Origin: Alkalimonas cellulosilytica
GTDB lineage: Bacteria > Pseudomonadota > Gammaproteobacteria > Enterobacterales > Alteromonadaceae
Length of the DNA: 64,000 bases
Assembly: GCF_036325985.1 (NCBI RefSeq)
Contig: NZ_JAUHLI010000007.1
Coordinates: forward strand, 1-64,000
Direction of reading: 5' to 3'
The translations under genes were made by a program, and so were the position numbers. Below, piece by piece: positions 7,595-14,925 of this stretch (the first letter of the stretch is position 1; each line of letters starts with the position of its first letter). Under the pieces are notes generated by a model. That model made no database searches and was not told the DNA's origin. It saw only the letters and a list, made by a program, of their open reading frames with translations.

Positions 7595-8425
7595 CTAAAA
7601 ATTACTCAATTTAACCAAAGATTTTTTATTCTTGTGTCGCGTATTACGTACAGCATCCCCTGTAACCATCTGATCATAGGGAACATCTAACACGATGTTC
7701 ATAATGTCAGCTAAAGCATTATGGCTAAACTCAAAATCTCTGGGTAGGTCATTATCGATAGCATCAAATTTCCCATCAAAGGCCAGAACAAAATCTTTAA
7801 TATCTGAAGCTCTTCCTTGAATCACTTGTTCTGGTAAATCGTAATGCTTTGGCTCTGGCTGTGCTTCTTCAAATGTCGCAATTGCCTCAACAAGATCTGA
7901 TCTGGTCGGCCAGTATTTCAGATCAAACTGACCTGTCAATCGGCTTAGTTCAGGCTGAATATACAACTTATATAGGTGGTTATCACTGCTTGCCTGGTCT
8001 ATTAGCTCCCCAATACCTTGATAATCTGCACGCGTAAAGCCTGAACTCTCATAAATTTCACTTTGGCGTCTTAGTTTTTCTGCCAGTTTTCTTGCCAAGG
8101 TAACAATATCACTTTGCAAGCCAAGTATTTCTTTGAGTGCAGCCCGTGAATCTGTAATTTGAGCCTTCTGAAAATCTGAGGAAAGCCAAATATGCTCTAA
8201 AATAAGCCAGACAGCAGAATTCCCAATCGGCTCACTTAGGCAGTCAGAATAGCCAAAACTCGCTATGATTTCTTCAAATGGTAACTTTAACTCATCAGCT
8301 CTATCAATCATGCGCTCCATGACCGGCCAATGCGGCATATGAATTTTCTTTTCCCGATAATCGTTCAGTTCTCGCTGTATGAAGGCTCTACAAAAGCTCG
8401 TCGGATTCTCTTTAGGTAATGTCAT
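7595..8425 (-). CDS. Unknown soluble protein, cargo gene
   Basis: A 276-residue protein with no membrane segment, no cysteine cluster and no nucleotide-binding loop that I can see. It is helix-rich and acidic, with the blocks HMPHWPVMERMIDRADELKL near the start, LKYWPTRSDLVEAIATFE near residue 170 and LPRDFEFSHNALADIMNIVLD near residue 230, ending in a basic tail (RNTRHKNKKSLVKL). The ordered blocks suggest a real family, but I do not recognise it. It is the first gene of a probable two-gene operon with the two-pass membrane protein. It starts 107 bases inside the right palindrome, so its promoter must lie in that short gap. Confidence 0.55.
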   Translation of the reverse strand: MTLPKENPTSFCRAFIQRELNDYREKKIHMPHWPVMERMIDRADELKLPFEEIIASFGYSDCLSEPIGNSAVWLILEHIWLSSDFQKAQITDSRAALKEILGLQSDIVTLARKLAEKLRRQSEIYESSGFTRADYQGIGELIDQASSDNHLYKLYIQPELSRLTGQFDLKYWPTRSDLVEAIATFEEAQPEPKHYDLPEQVIQGRASDIKDFVLAFDGKFDAIDNDLPRDFEFSHNALADIMNIVLDVPYDQMVTGDAVRNTRHKNKKSLVKLSNF

Positions 8426-8532
8426 TTATGCTTCCAAGTCTATGATTCACATACAGCATACCTTGGTTATCTATCGCCTGCCGTATCTGAACAAATAATT
8501 TTATCAAACCTTCAGATCGCTCCGATCACCTG

Positions 8533-8558
8533 AAAAAATTTGGCATGCCAAATTTTTT
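8533..8558. repeat. Right copy of the palindrome, 26 bases, candidate attachment site
   Basis: The same TTTGGCATGCCAAA core as at 3917-3938, here with six A and six T flanks, giving a perfect 26-base palindrome. Both copies are preceded by TG. It separates the cargo genes from the AlpA/RepA pair and lies 28 bases before a terminator-like hairpin. Confidence 0.75.
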
Positions 8559-8585
8559 GCCATTCCGTCCCGACAAAAGGAACCT

Positions 8586-8615
8586 AAAAACCCCTTCAAA
8601 CTCACAGGGGTTTTT
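8586..8615. terminator. Bidirectional intrinsic terminator
   Basis: AAAAACCCC (8586-8594) pairs with GGGGTTTTT (8607-8615) around a 12-base loop, with the T-run in the stem, so it can work in both directions. It insulates the palindrome-bounded element from the AlpA/RepA genes. Confidence 0.6.
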
Positions 8616-8680
8616 CGGAGAAATTGTCTGCGTTCTCTGGTTACCATTGTGGCTCATAGTTTCTCATGGGAGTACCTACT

Positions 8681-8923
8681 ATGCCGTCACAACACACCGA
8701 CCTGATGGATGATGCCGAAGTTGCGTATGCATTGCGGTTTACGAAACGAACGTTACAAAACAGGATCTGCACCCAGCGGAAATACCTGCTCAATGGTATC
8801 GATAACGACGAAGTGCGCCGCCTGGCCCCACCATATATGCGGCTTGGCAAACGCAAGAGGTTGTATCTGAGAACAGAGTTCATCAAATGGTTGCAGAAAT
8901 TTCCTGAAACGGAGTTTAACTAA
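8681..8923 (+). CDS. AlpA/excisionase-like DNA-binding protein
   Basis: The ATG at 8681 is preferred because GGGAG (8668-8672) lies eight bases upstream; an ATG at 8666 overlaps that site. The 80-residue product starts its domain with LMDDAEVAYALRFTKRTLQNRI, a MerR-type winged-helix fold as in AlpA and excisionases. It continues with PPYMRLGKRKRLYLRTEFIKWLQK, the wing and final helix of that family. Such proteins bend DNA for excision or act as small regulators. Its stop overlaps the start of the RepA-like gene (TAATG), so it probably controls or accompanies that initiator. Confidence 0.75.
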   Translation: MPSQHTDLMDDAEVAYALRFTKRTLQNRICTQRKYLLNGIDNDEVRRLAPPYMRLGKRKRLYLRTEFIKWLQKFPETEFN

Positions 8924-9681
8924 TGCCGGTAGCGAAAAACCCTGCACCATTATTTAAAGCTCCGAGCCACCATAAGCCCAGAACAGCCTTTCAGAAAAAG
9001 TGCATTAACTATGCTCGCACAAAAGACCTGGGCCGGTGGGAGGGATTTTACCTGCTGAATAAGGCCGCCATCGGACGGAAGCGAAGATTTAAAAAGATTC
9101 TTCGTGATTGCATGCAACAAGTTGCTATTGCCATGCTGCACTACGTCAACGTAGCCGATCTGACGGTCAGAGCCAGTGTAGAGCGTTTGAGTAATGACTG
9201 CGGAATAACAACTACATCCAAGGCTGGCAATATTTCGATTAGCCGTGCCAGTCGGTTAATCAAACTGTTGGAAAAGCTGGGCTTTATCATAACGGAGAAT
9301 TTCCGACCGCCGAATAGCCGCCATTATTTGCCCAAGTTTATAATGCTAACGGCAAGATTTTTTCTGTGGATTGGCATTCGAGAGGATGAACTGCTGAATG
9401 CTCAAAATCAGGCAAACCAGAATTTGTCGGCAAGGCCTGATAAGGCCATGCTGATTAAACGTCATTTTAATAATGCTTTATCCGCCAGAGAACAGCAGCT
9501 GAAAATCGCAAAGTGGAAGCAGTTGGGACAAAAGCTTAGCGGCCTGAGCGTGGATCAGAAACGACAGCAGATTGCTAAACGCCTGGTTCAGCAAAATGGC
9601 CGTGACGCGTATCCATCCGTAGAAAAACTGATCATCGCAGTAAGCCAAAAACTCAGCTACATAGCAAAACTGCTCAAATAA
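8923..9681 (+). CDS. repA: IncFII RepA-family plasmid replication initiator
   Basis: A 252-residue basic protein. Residues 60-125 (LRDCMQQVAIAMLHYVN, then ASVERLSNDCGITTTS, then NISISRASRLIKLLEKLGFI) match the winged-helix initiator domain of RepA from IncFII-type plasmids, and LPKFIMLTARFF continues that pattern. The C-terminal 90 residues are lysine-rich and helical. Such initiators bind an origin lying just downstream of their own gene and recruit DnaA. Here the downstream stretch holds DnaA-box-like sequences and AT-rich DNA. GGAG lies upstream of the ATG, and the start overlaps the stop of the AlpA-like gene. Its presence beside a chromosomal tRNA gene suggests a captured plasmid or a replicating integrative element. 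The protein appears full length. Confidence 0.8.
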   Translation: MPVAKNPAPLFKAPSHHKPRTAFQKKCINYARTKDLGRWEGFYLLNKAAIGRKRRFKKILRDCMQQVAIAMLHYVNVADLTVRASVERLSNDCGITTTSKAGNISISRASRLIKLLEKLGFIITENFRPPNSRHYLPKFIMLTARFFLWIGIREDELLNAQNQANQNLSARPDKAMLIKRHFNNALSAREQQLKIAKWKQLGQKLSGLSVDQKRQQIAKRLVQQNGRDAYPSVEKLIIAVSQKLSYIAKLLK

Positions 9682-10047
9682 CGCCTCTTCTTTACCTCAC
9701 TGCCCCCCTACTACCAGATTAGCCCTAAATTCAGGCTGCTACGGCACGGTTTCGCGTGGCTACTGCTCAGTTACCAGCCACAGAAGGCTTCTACCCCATC
9801 AAAATCGCCCTATTTCACCGATGACTATTCGGCTGATAGCATGAATTGGATGTTATTCACAGTTATCTGCAAGTAGTAAGGGCGGCTAAGTGCGGGAACG
9901 ACACAGCTAAACTGCATGATCTATTTACTGATCTACAGATAGAATTATTTATGGTTCTACGAAAAAAAATTTCAAGTTGTGGAAAAAAGTTGAAATTCAG
10001 GTGCTAGATGAGTGCTATACAGAATGAAACAGAGGAGTTTTATAGCG
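9682..10047. other. Gene-free stretch, candidate RepA/DnaA-dependent origin
   Basis: No open frame is credible here. TTATTCACA (9853-9861) and, on the other strand, TTTTCCACA (9978-9986) both fit the DnaA-box pattern TTWTNCACA. The roughly 115 bases between them become strongly AT-rich (9915-9975). The second box lies in the loop of an inverted repeat, AATTTCAA (9968-9975) with TTGAAATT (9990-9997). IncFII-type replicons place their origin directly after repA with a DnaA box and AT-rich DNA, so the layout fits. Function is inferred. Confidence 0.5.
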
Positions 10048-10083
10048 TATCAGCGATTTAGCTAAGCTGCTAAATCGCTGATA
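10048..10083. repeat. Perfect 15-base inverted repeat near the tRNA
   Basis: TATCAGCGATTTAGC (10048-10062) and its exact reverse complement (10069-10083) enclose a six-base loop. No T-run follows on either strand, so it is not a classic terminator. It lies 14 bases from the 3' end of the tRNA gene. It may belong to the origin, to an attachment site or to tRNA transcript processing. Confidence 0.75.
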
Positions 10084-10097
10084 TATATTGAATTAGT

Positions 10098-10174
10098 TGG
10101 TCGGTACGAGAGGATTTGAACCTCCGACCCCTGACACCCCATGACAGTGCGCTACCAAGCTGCGCCACGTACCG
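10098..10174 (-). tRNA. tRNA-Pro (anticodon GGG)
   Basis: Read on the minus strand, the 77 bases fold as a full tRNA: acceptor CGGTACG/CGTACCG, D arm GCGC...GCGC, an anticodon loop ATGGGGT giving anticodon GGG, a T arm with TTCAAAT, and an encoded CCA end. The anticodon stem has the same T-T mismatch as the E. coli proL tRNA, which it closely resembles. Its 3' end faces the RepA/AlpA region, the usual orientation for an integration site. I found no second copy of its 3' end in the window, so the far border of any island must lie beyond base 1. Confidence 0.95.
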
Positions 10175-10249
10175 ACTTAGCGCCTATCATACGGATTATC
10201 GGGGGAAAATCAATGCTGCAGCGGCTGACTGCAGCAATTTTAGGCAGCT

Positions 10250-10828
10250 TCAGCCTGCCAGTCGCGGATCGCTGCTGGCAACGCCTGGCTGGTGCTGGTT
10301 GGCACTGACAAATTGGGTAAGGGCTGGGAATGCATCCATTGGCCAGAGGTTGCGAAAGGCGATCCAATCCAGTAAGCAATACAGACAAATGGCGGCGTAA
10401 TTCCAGTCACTGAACGCATCTGCTTGCACCTGTTGCTCCAGCACTGCCAGCACCTCACCCACCCGCTCGCGCTGCAGGTTAAAGAATAGTTTGTCGTCGT
10501 TGGTGTCAAAGCCTGAACGCTGGCAAATCAGCAGCTCGACCAATGAGTCATTGGCAGCATTGATCAGAATGATCTGATTCTCTTGCGGCCAGCTCAAAGC
10601 CGGCAACGCCAGCTTTTGGCACAAATAGCGGTAGATAAGATTCGAATCGAAAATCACCTGTTCCTGATCCACCAGCATAGGAATTTTGCGAGTGGGGTTT
10701 AGCCGGATCAGTGTCGCCCGATCTTGCTCAGAGAAAATATTCAGATTAACGAACTCGTACGATCTATCCGCCAACAGCATACGGATACGGCGCACATACG
10801 GGGATGGGATGGATCCAAAAAGTTTCAT
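10250..10828 (-). CDS. Glutathione S-transferase family protein
   Basis: A 192-residue protein with the thioredoxin-like N-terminal domain of cytosolic glutathione transferases: MKLFGSIPSPYVRRIRMLL at the start (the SPYVRR active-site region), then NPTRKIPMLVD with the cis-proline and FDSNLIYRYL, which binds the glutathione glutamyl group. An all-helical second domain follows to the end (LDWIAFRNLWPMDAFPALTQF). It resembles YibF-type bacterial enzymes, whose substrates are mostly unknown. It is monocistronic, divergent from nothing nearby, and marks the first core gene after the accessory region. Confidence 0.85.
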   Translation of the reverse strand: MKLFGSIPSPYVRRIRMLLADRSYEFVNLNIFSEQDRATLIRLNPTRKIPMLVDQEQVIFDSNLIYRYLCQKLALPALSWPQENQIILINAANDSLVELLICQRSGFDTNDDKLFFNLQRERVGEVLAVLEQQVQADAFSDWNYAAICLYCLLDWIAFRNLWPMDAFPALTQFVSANQHQPGVASSDPRLAG

Positions 10829-10999
10829 TGAAAGCTCCTGCGATTACTTGCTGTTAGCAGTTACTGTATACGCTGACTGCGACCGGTTGCAAAAATATGC
10901 GTTAAAATGCAAAGTATTTTTCACCTGGCCACTTGCCAGACTATGCAGTTTTATTGCATAATCATCACGCTTCATTTTTGCTTTATTGCTTATCTTTTG

Positions 11000-11023
11000 G
11001 CCCATGCTCTGCATGGGCTTTTT
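11000..11023 (+). terminator. Intrinsic terminator, plus-strand polarity
   Basis: GCCCATGC (11000-11007) pairs with GCATGGGC (11011-11018) over a TCT loop and is followed by five T on the plus strand. No plus-strand gene precedes it. On the minus strand, after dcd, the hairpin is followed by CAAAAG, a poor terminator. It may serve dcd weakly or end an unannotated plus-strand transcript starting after 10,830. Confidence 0.6.
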
Positions 11024-11051
11024 ACTTTCTGCATCCTGCTTTAAACAGAAC

Positions 11052-11651
11052 CTAGAAAGCCACGCGCTTGTCGTCTTCACCAATCCGGCTGGCCACAGCA
11101 CCCGTTTGCTGTTTGTATTTAGCGTCGTCCCGCTTGTTGTAAGGCCGCTCGGCTTCGCCGGTCATCAGCTCAAAATTCAGGGCGCCAATCTTCATATTCG
11201 GCCGCAGTGCCAACGGCAATTTGCCGCTGTTGTAAAACTCCAGCACGATATTGCCAGACCAACCCGGATCAATCCGGTGCGCGGTAACATGCACCATCAA
11301 ACCAAGCCGCGCCAATGAAGAACGTCCATCCAGCCAACCGACAATATCTGCCGGTAAAGTCACTGACTCCAAGGTAACTGCCAAAGCGAGCTCGGCGGGG
11401 TGCAGAATAAAAACACCATCGTCGGCAATTTCAATTTCATCACTCATCACCGAGTTCAGTGCTTTATCAACTGCGGCCCGTGGCCCGCTTAAATCGATGT
11501 AAGGCGCGGCATGGGCCTGAAACACCCGAAACTTATTGCCCAGGCGAATATCGACACTGACCCCGCTGATCATATCTTTCGCTGGCCTTGGTTCGATGCA
11601 AATCCGTCCTTCGTCCAGATAGCGCTCTATATCACGATCACATAATCTCAT
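11052..11651 (-). CDS. dcd: dCTP deaminase
   Basis: The enzyme converts dCTP to dUTP in the cytosol and feeds dTMP synthesis in enteric-type bacteria. At 199 residues it has the normal length. The signature blocks are present: MRLCDRDIERYLDEG at the start, SVDIRLGNKFRVF, the catalytic and trimer-forming region DGRSSLARLGLMVHVTAHRIDPGWSGNIVLEFYN, and LRPNMKIGALNFE. It lies 62 bases downstream of apbC on the same strand, an arrangement seen in many gammaproteobacteria, so the two may be co-transcribed. Confidence 0.97.
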   Translation of the reverse strand: MRLCDRDIERYLDEGRICIEPRPAKDMISGVSVDIRLGNKFRVFQAHAAPYIDLSGPRAAVDKALNSVMSDEIEIADDGVFILHPAELALAVTLESVTLPADIVGWLDGRSSLARLGLMVHVTAHRIDPGWSGNIVLEFYNSGKLPLALRPNMKIGALNFELMTGEAERPYNKRDDAKYKQQTGAVASRIGEDDKRVAF

Positions 11652-11713
11652 GCTTGGTTTCCATCGTTTTGGCCTTTGCAGCCAGTCATTATTGCTGTTA
11701 ATCGTCTCATCAG

Positions 11714-12685
11714 CTAGTCGTCGCTAAACACGATTTCAGGGCTCTGCTGCTTGCCCGGCAGTGCAGCCAGTTGCTCTATCAATTGCTGCGCCATCTGCAG
11801 GTAAGGCAAACACAGGGCATCATCGGCCGGATCCTCGCTTAGCAGCAGCGGTAACCCCTGATCAGCGCACTGCCGAACCCGGCTGTGCAGCGGCAGCTGC
11901 GCCAGCACCGGCAGCTGGTAGCGCTGCGCCAACAACTTACCGCCGTCAGTGCCAAAAATAGCCTCCTGATGGCCACAGGCGCTGCATTGATAGTAACTCA
12001 TATTTTCCACCAAACCGAGCACCGGAATAGACACCTGCTCAAACATGGTAATGGCTTTTTGTGCATCACTCAGTGCCACATCTTGCGGAGTGGTCACAAT
12101 CACCGCACCGGTGACTGCCAGCTTTTGCGATAAAGTCAGTTGAATATCCCCGGTGCCTGGTGGCATATCGACAATCAGGATATCCAGTTCAGGCCATTGG
12201 GTCTCGTGGATCAGCTGCAACAAAGCCTGGCTGGCCATAGGGCCTCGCCAGACGGTGGCTTTTTCCGGCGCAATCAAAAAACCTATCGATTGCACCGCCA
12301 AACCACCGATCTGCTGCGGCAACATGGTTTTGCCATCCGGGCTATCGGCTTTGGCCTGCTCAAGCCCCAACATGATTGGAATAGATGGCCCATAAATATC
12401 TGCATCCAGAATGCCAGTGCGTAGCCCTTCAGCCTGCAGTGCCATCGCTAAATTGACCGCGGTTGTTGACTTGCCCACCCCCCCCTTGCCGGATGCAACC
12501 AGTACCAGGTGACGTACCTGCTGAAAGGCATAGTTCGGTTCACTGTTTTGGGGTGCAGAAGCCGTGGCCGTATTCCTTGCAGCTGGCGCCTGCTCAGCAC
12601 TGGCTGGCGGTGGCGTTGCCTCATTGTTGGCTTGCTTGGTTGTATTCGTGGGCCCTGGGCGCTTTGAAGAAAACCAGTTGAACAT
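11714..12685 (-). CDS. apbC: Iron-sulfur cluster carrier protein ApbC (Mrp)
   Basis: A P-loop ATPase that carries and transfers iron-sulfur clusters. The start at 12685 (MFNWFSSKRP) is chosen over an open frame reaching 12742 because AAGGAAC sits seven bases before it. The 323-residue product has a proline/alanine/glutamine-rich N-terminal linker of about 60 residues. It then has the deviant Walker A LVASGKGGVGKSTTAVNLA, the DADIYGPS and DMPPGTGD blocks, and the cluster-binding CSAC pair (YYQCSACGH). Only the short linker stands where longer homologues have a DUF59 domain, as in E. coli ApbC. It is divergent from metG, a classic gammaproteobacterial pairing. Confidence 0.95.
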   Translation of the reverse strand: MFNWFSSKRPGPTNTTKQANNEATPPPASAEQAPAARNTATASAPQNSEPNYAFQQVRHLVLVASGKGGVGKSTTAVNLAMALQAEGLRTGILDADIYGPSIPIMLGLEQAKADSPDGKTMLPQQIGGLAVQSIGFLIAPEKATVWRGPMASQALLQLIHETQWPELDILIVDMPPGTGDIQLTLSQKLAVTGAVIVTTPQDVALSDAQKAITMFEQVSIPVLGLVENMSYYQCSACGHQEAIFGTDGGKLLAQRYQLPVLAQLPLHSRVRQCADQGLPLLLSEDPADDALCLPYLQMAQQLIEQLAALPGKQQSPEIVFSDD

Positions 12686-12846
12686 GCAGCTTGTTCCTTT
12701 TCTACTTTTTTGTGCCTTGCTTTGGGTGACTTTGTAAAACAAAGCACTTTTTAGGCGGTATCGGCTCCCAATGGGATGCGATTATGCCGCAGGTATTGTA
12801 TCATCCATCCATTAATTTTCCTGTATTTTGCCAAGAGTTATCATCG

Positions 12847-14901
12847 ATGTCGAAACGCCAGATCCTGATCACCAGTGCTTTGCCTTATGCCAATGGCCCA
12901 ATCCACCTTGGCCACCTGCTGGAATACATTCAGACCGATATCTGGTCGCGCTTTCAAAAAGGTCGCGGCCATGAGTGCTACTATGTCTGTGCCGACGATG
13001 CCCATGGCACCCCCATCATGCTGAAGGCCCAACAGCAAGGCATCAGCCCGGAGCAAATGATTGCCCAAACCAGCATTGAGCACCAGGCAGACTTTCAGGA
13101 GTTTGGCGTTGCCTTTGATCAGTACCACTCCACCCACAGCCCGGAGAACCAGGAACTGGCCAACCTGATTTATCAGCGGCTGGATGCAGCAGGTCACATC
13201 AAGCGCAAAACCATCAGCCAGTTGTTTGACCCGGAAAAACAAATGTTTTTACCAGATCGTTTTATCAAAGGCGATTGCCCGAAGTGCGGTGCGCTGGATC
13301 AAAATGGCGACAGCTGCGATGTCTGCGGCGCCACTTACAGTCCGACGGATGTGAAAAATCCACGCTCGGTGATTTCCGGTGCTACGCCGGTGCTGAAAGA
13401 CAGCGAGCATTTCTTTTTTGATTTGCCTGCTTTTGAGCAGATGCTGAAAGACTGGACCCGTAGCGGCTCGTTGCAGGAAGAAATGGCCAACAAGCTGCAG
13501 GAATGGTTTACCGATGGCTTGCAGATGTGGGATATCAGCCGGGATGCCCCCTATTTTGGCTTTGAAATTCCGGGTGCACCCAACAAGTTCTTTTACGTCT
13601 GGCTGGATGCCCCTATCGGCTACCTGGCCAGTTTTAAAGCCTTGTGCCAGCAACAAGGCATCGATTTTGATACGTTCTGGTCCAAAGACTCGACGGCTGA
13701 GGTCTACCACTTTATTGGCAAAGACATTATCTATTTCCACAGCCTGTTTTGGCCAGCCATGCTGGAAGGTGCCGGTTTTCGTAAACCGAATGCGGTCTAT
13801 GCGCACGGCTTTGTCACCGTCAATGGTGCCAAGATGTCCAAGTCCAAGGGCACCTTTATCAAAGCCCGTACTTACCTGGATCACTTAAACCCGGAGTACC
13901 TGCGCTATTACTTTGCCTCCAAACTGACCGCTGCCATCACCGATCTGGATTTAAACCTGGATGATTTTGCCCAAAAAGTGAATGCTGATCTGGTGGGCAA
14001 AGTGGTCAATATCGCCAGCCGCTGCGCCGGCTTTATCACCAAGCGTTTTGACAGCACCCTGGCCAGCAGTCTGGCTGAGCCTGAGCTGTTCAGCGAGTTC
14101 ACAGAAGCCGGTGAGCGCATTGCCAGCCATTACGAAAAGCGCGACTACGCCCGCGCCATCCGCGATATTATGGCACTGGCCGATAAGGCCAATCAGTACA
14201 TCGATGCCAAAGCACCCTGGGTGCTGGTCAAAGATGACAGCAAGCAGCAGGAAGCCCACGATGTTTGCTCGATGGGACTGAACTTGTTCCGGGTGCTGAT
14301 GCACTATTTAAGCCCGGTATTGCCACAGATGACCGCGCAATCTCAGGCATTTTTGCAGGATAATTTCGGCTGGCACAATTACCAGCAAGCCTTGCTCAGT
14401 CATCGGATTGAACCCTTTAAGGCACTGATGCAACGGGTAGAGCCCGCAAAAGTGGCCGCCATGCTGGAAGCCTCGAAAGAAAGCCTGCAACCGCAAGCGG
14501 AACAAACTGCGCCGGCAAAGACGGCCACGAAAACAGATACGGCAAAGCCAGTGCAAGCGATTGAACCGATAGCCGACACCATCAGCATTGATGATTTTGC
14601 TAAGATTGACTTACGGGTAGCACGTATTGCCCACGCCGAGCCGGTTGAAGGCGCTGATAAGCTAATCCGATTGGAGCTGGATATTGGCAACGAAACACGC
14701 CAGGTCTTTGCTGGTATAAAGTCAGCGTACGAGCCGGCGGATTTAATCGGCCGCTATACCGTGATGGTGGCCAACCTGGCACCACGCAAGATGCGCTTTG
14801 GCCTGTCTGAGGGCATGGTGCTGGCGGCAGGCCCTGGCGGCAGTGATCTGTTTATTTTATCCCCGGACAGTGGTGCCACCGCCGGCATGCGCGTGAAATA
14901 A
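12847..14901 (+). CDS. metG: Methionyl-tRNA synthetase
   Basis: Charges tRNA-Met. The ATG at 12847 (MSKRQILITSALPYANG) matches the usual start; the frame stays open to 12784, but those residues are not family-like. The 684-residue product has the class I HIGH-type motif HLGH at 20-23, a four-cysteine zinc knuckle (CPKCG...CDVCG, from about residue 145), the KMSKSKGTF loop near 330 and an anticodon-binding helical domain. It also has the C-terminal tRNA-binding (EMAP/OB) domain, starting near ISIDDFAKIDLRVARI, after a low-complexity alanine/threonine/lysine linker. This is the long, dimeric form of the enzyme, as in E. coli. Confidence 0.98.
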   Translation: MSKRQILITSALPYANGPIHLGHLLEYIQTDIWSRFQKGRGHECYYVCADDAHGTPIMLKAQQQGISPEQMIAQTSIEHQADFQEFGVAFDQYHSTHSPENQELANLIYQRLDAAGHIKRKTISQLFDPEKQMFLPDRFIKGDCPKCGALDQNGDSCDVCGATYSPTDVKNPRSVISGATPVLKDSEHFFFDLPAFEQMLKDWTRSGSLQEEMANKLQEWFTDGLQMWDISRDAPYFGFEIPGAPNKFFYVWLDAPIGYLASFKALCQQQGIDFDTFWSKDSTAEVYHFIGKDIIYFHSLFWPAMLEGAGFRKPNAVYAHGFVTVNGAKMSKSKGTFIKARTYLDHLNPEYLRYYFASKLTAAITDLDLNLDDFAQKVNADLVGKVVNIASRCAGFITKRFDSTLASSLAEPELFSEFTEAGERIASHYEKRDYARAIRDIMALADKANQYIDAKAPWVLVKDDSKQQEAHDVCSMGLNLFRVLMHYLSPVLPQMTAQSQAFLQDNFGWHNYQQALLSHRIEPFKALMQRVEPAKVAAMLEASKESLQPQAEQTAPAKTATKTDTAKPVQAIEPIADTISIDDFAKIDLRVARIAHAEPVEGADKLIRLELDIGNETRQVFAGIKSAYEPADLIGRYTVMVANLAPRKMRFGLSEGMVLAAGPGGSDLFILSPDSGATAGMRVK

Positions 14902-14925
14902 ACCCAATCGCAACAGGGAGTCGTT

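Larger units (their letters stand above)
3917..8558. mobile_element. Putative small integrative element bounded by identical palindromes
   Basis: The same perfect palindrome occurs at 3917-3938 and 8533-8558 and was found nowhere else in the window by eye. Between them lie a tyrosine recombinase at the left edge, its small helix-turn-helix partner, a hairpin-rich non-coding stretch and three cargo genes. The recombinase stop codon overlaps the left palindrome, as is common where an integrase gene abuts its attachment site. The segment interrupts a region that otherwise contains island genes on the left and a plasmid-like replicon on the right. That the palindromes are recombination sites is inference; no empty site is available in this window. 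Confidence 0.5.

Noticed and set aside
10686..10961. 91-codon plus frame overlapping the glutathione transferase start
   Set aside because: Mostly antisense to the transferase gene and without domain character.
12784..12846. Upstream extension of methionyl-tRNA synthetase
   Set aside because: The added residues are not family-like; MSKRQILITSALPYANG is the usual start.
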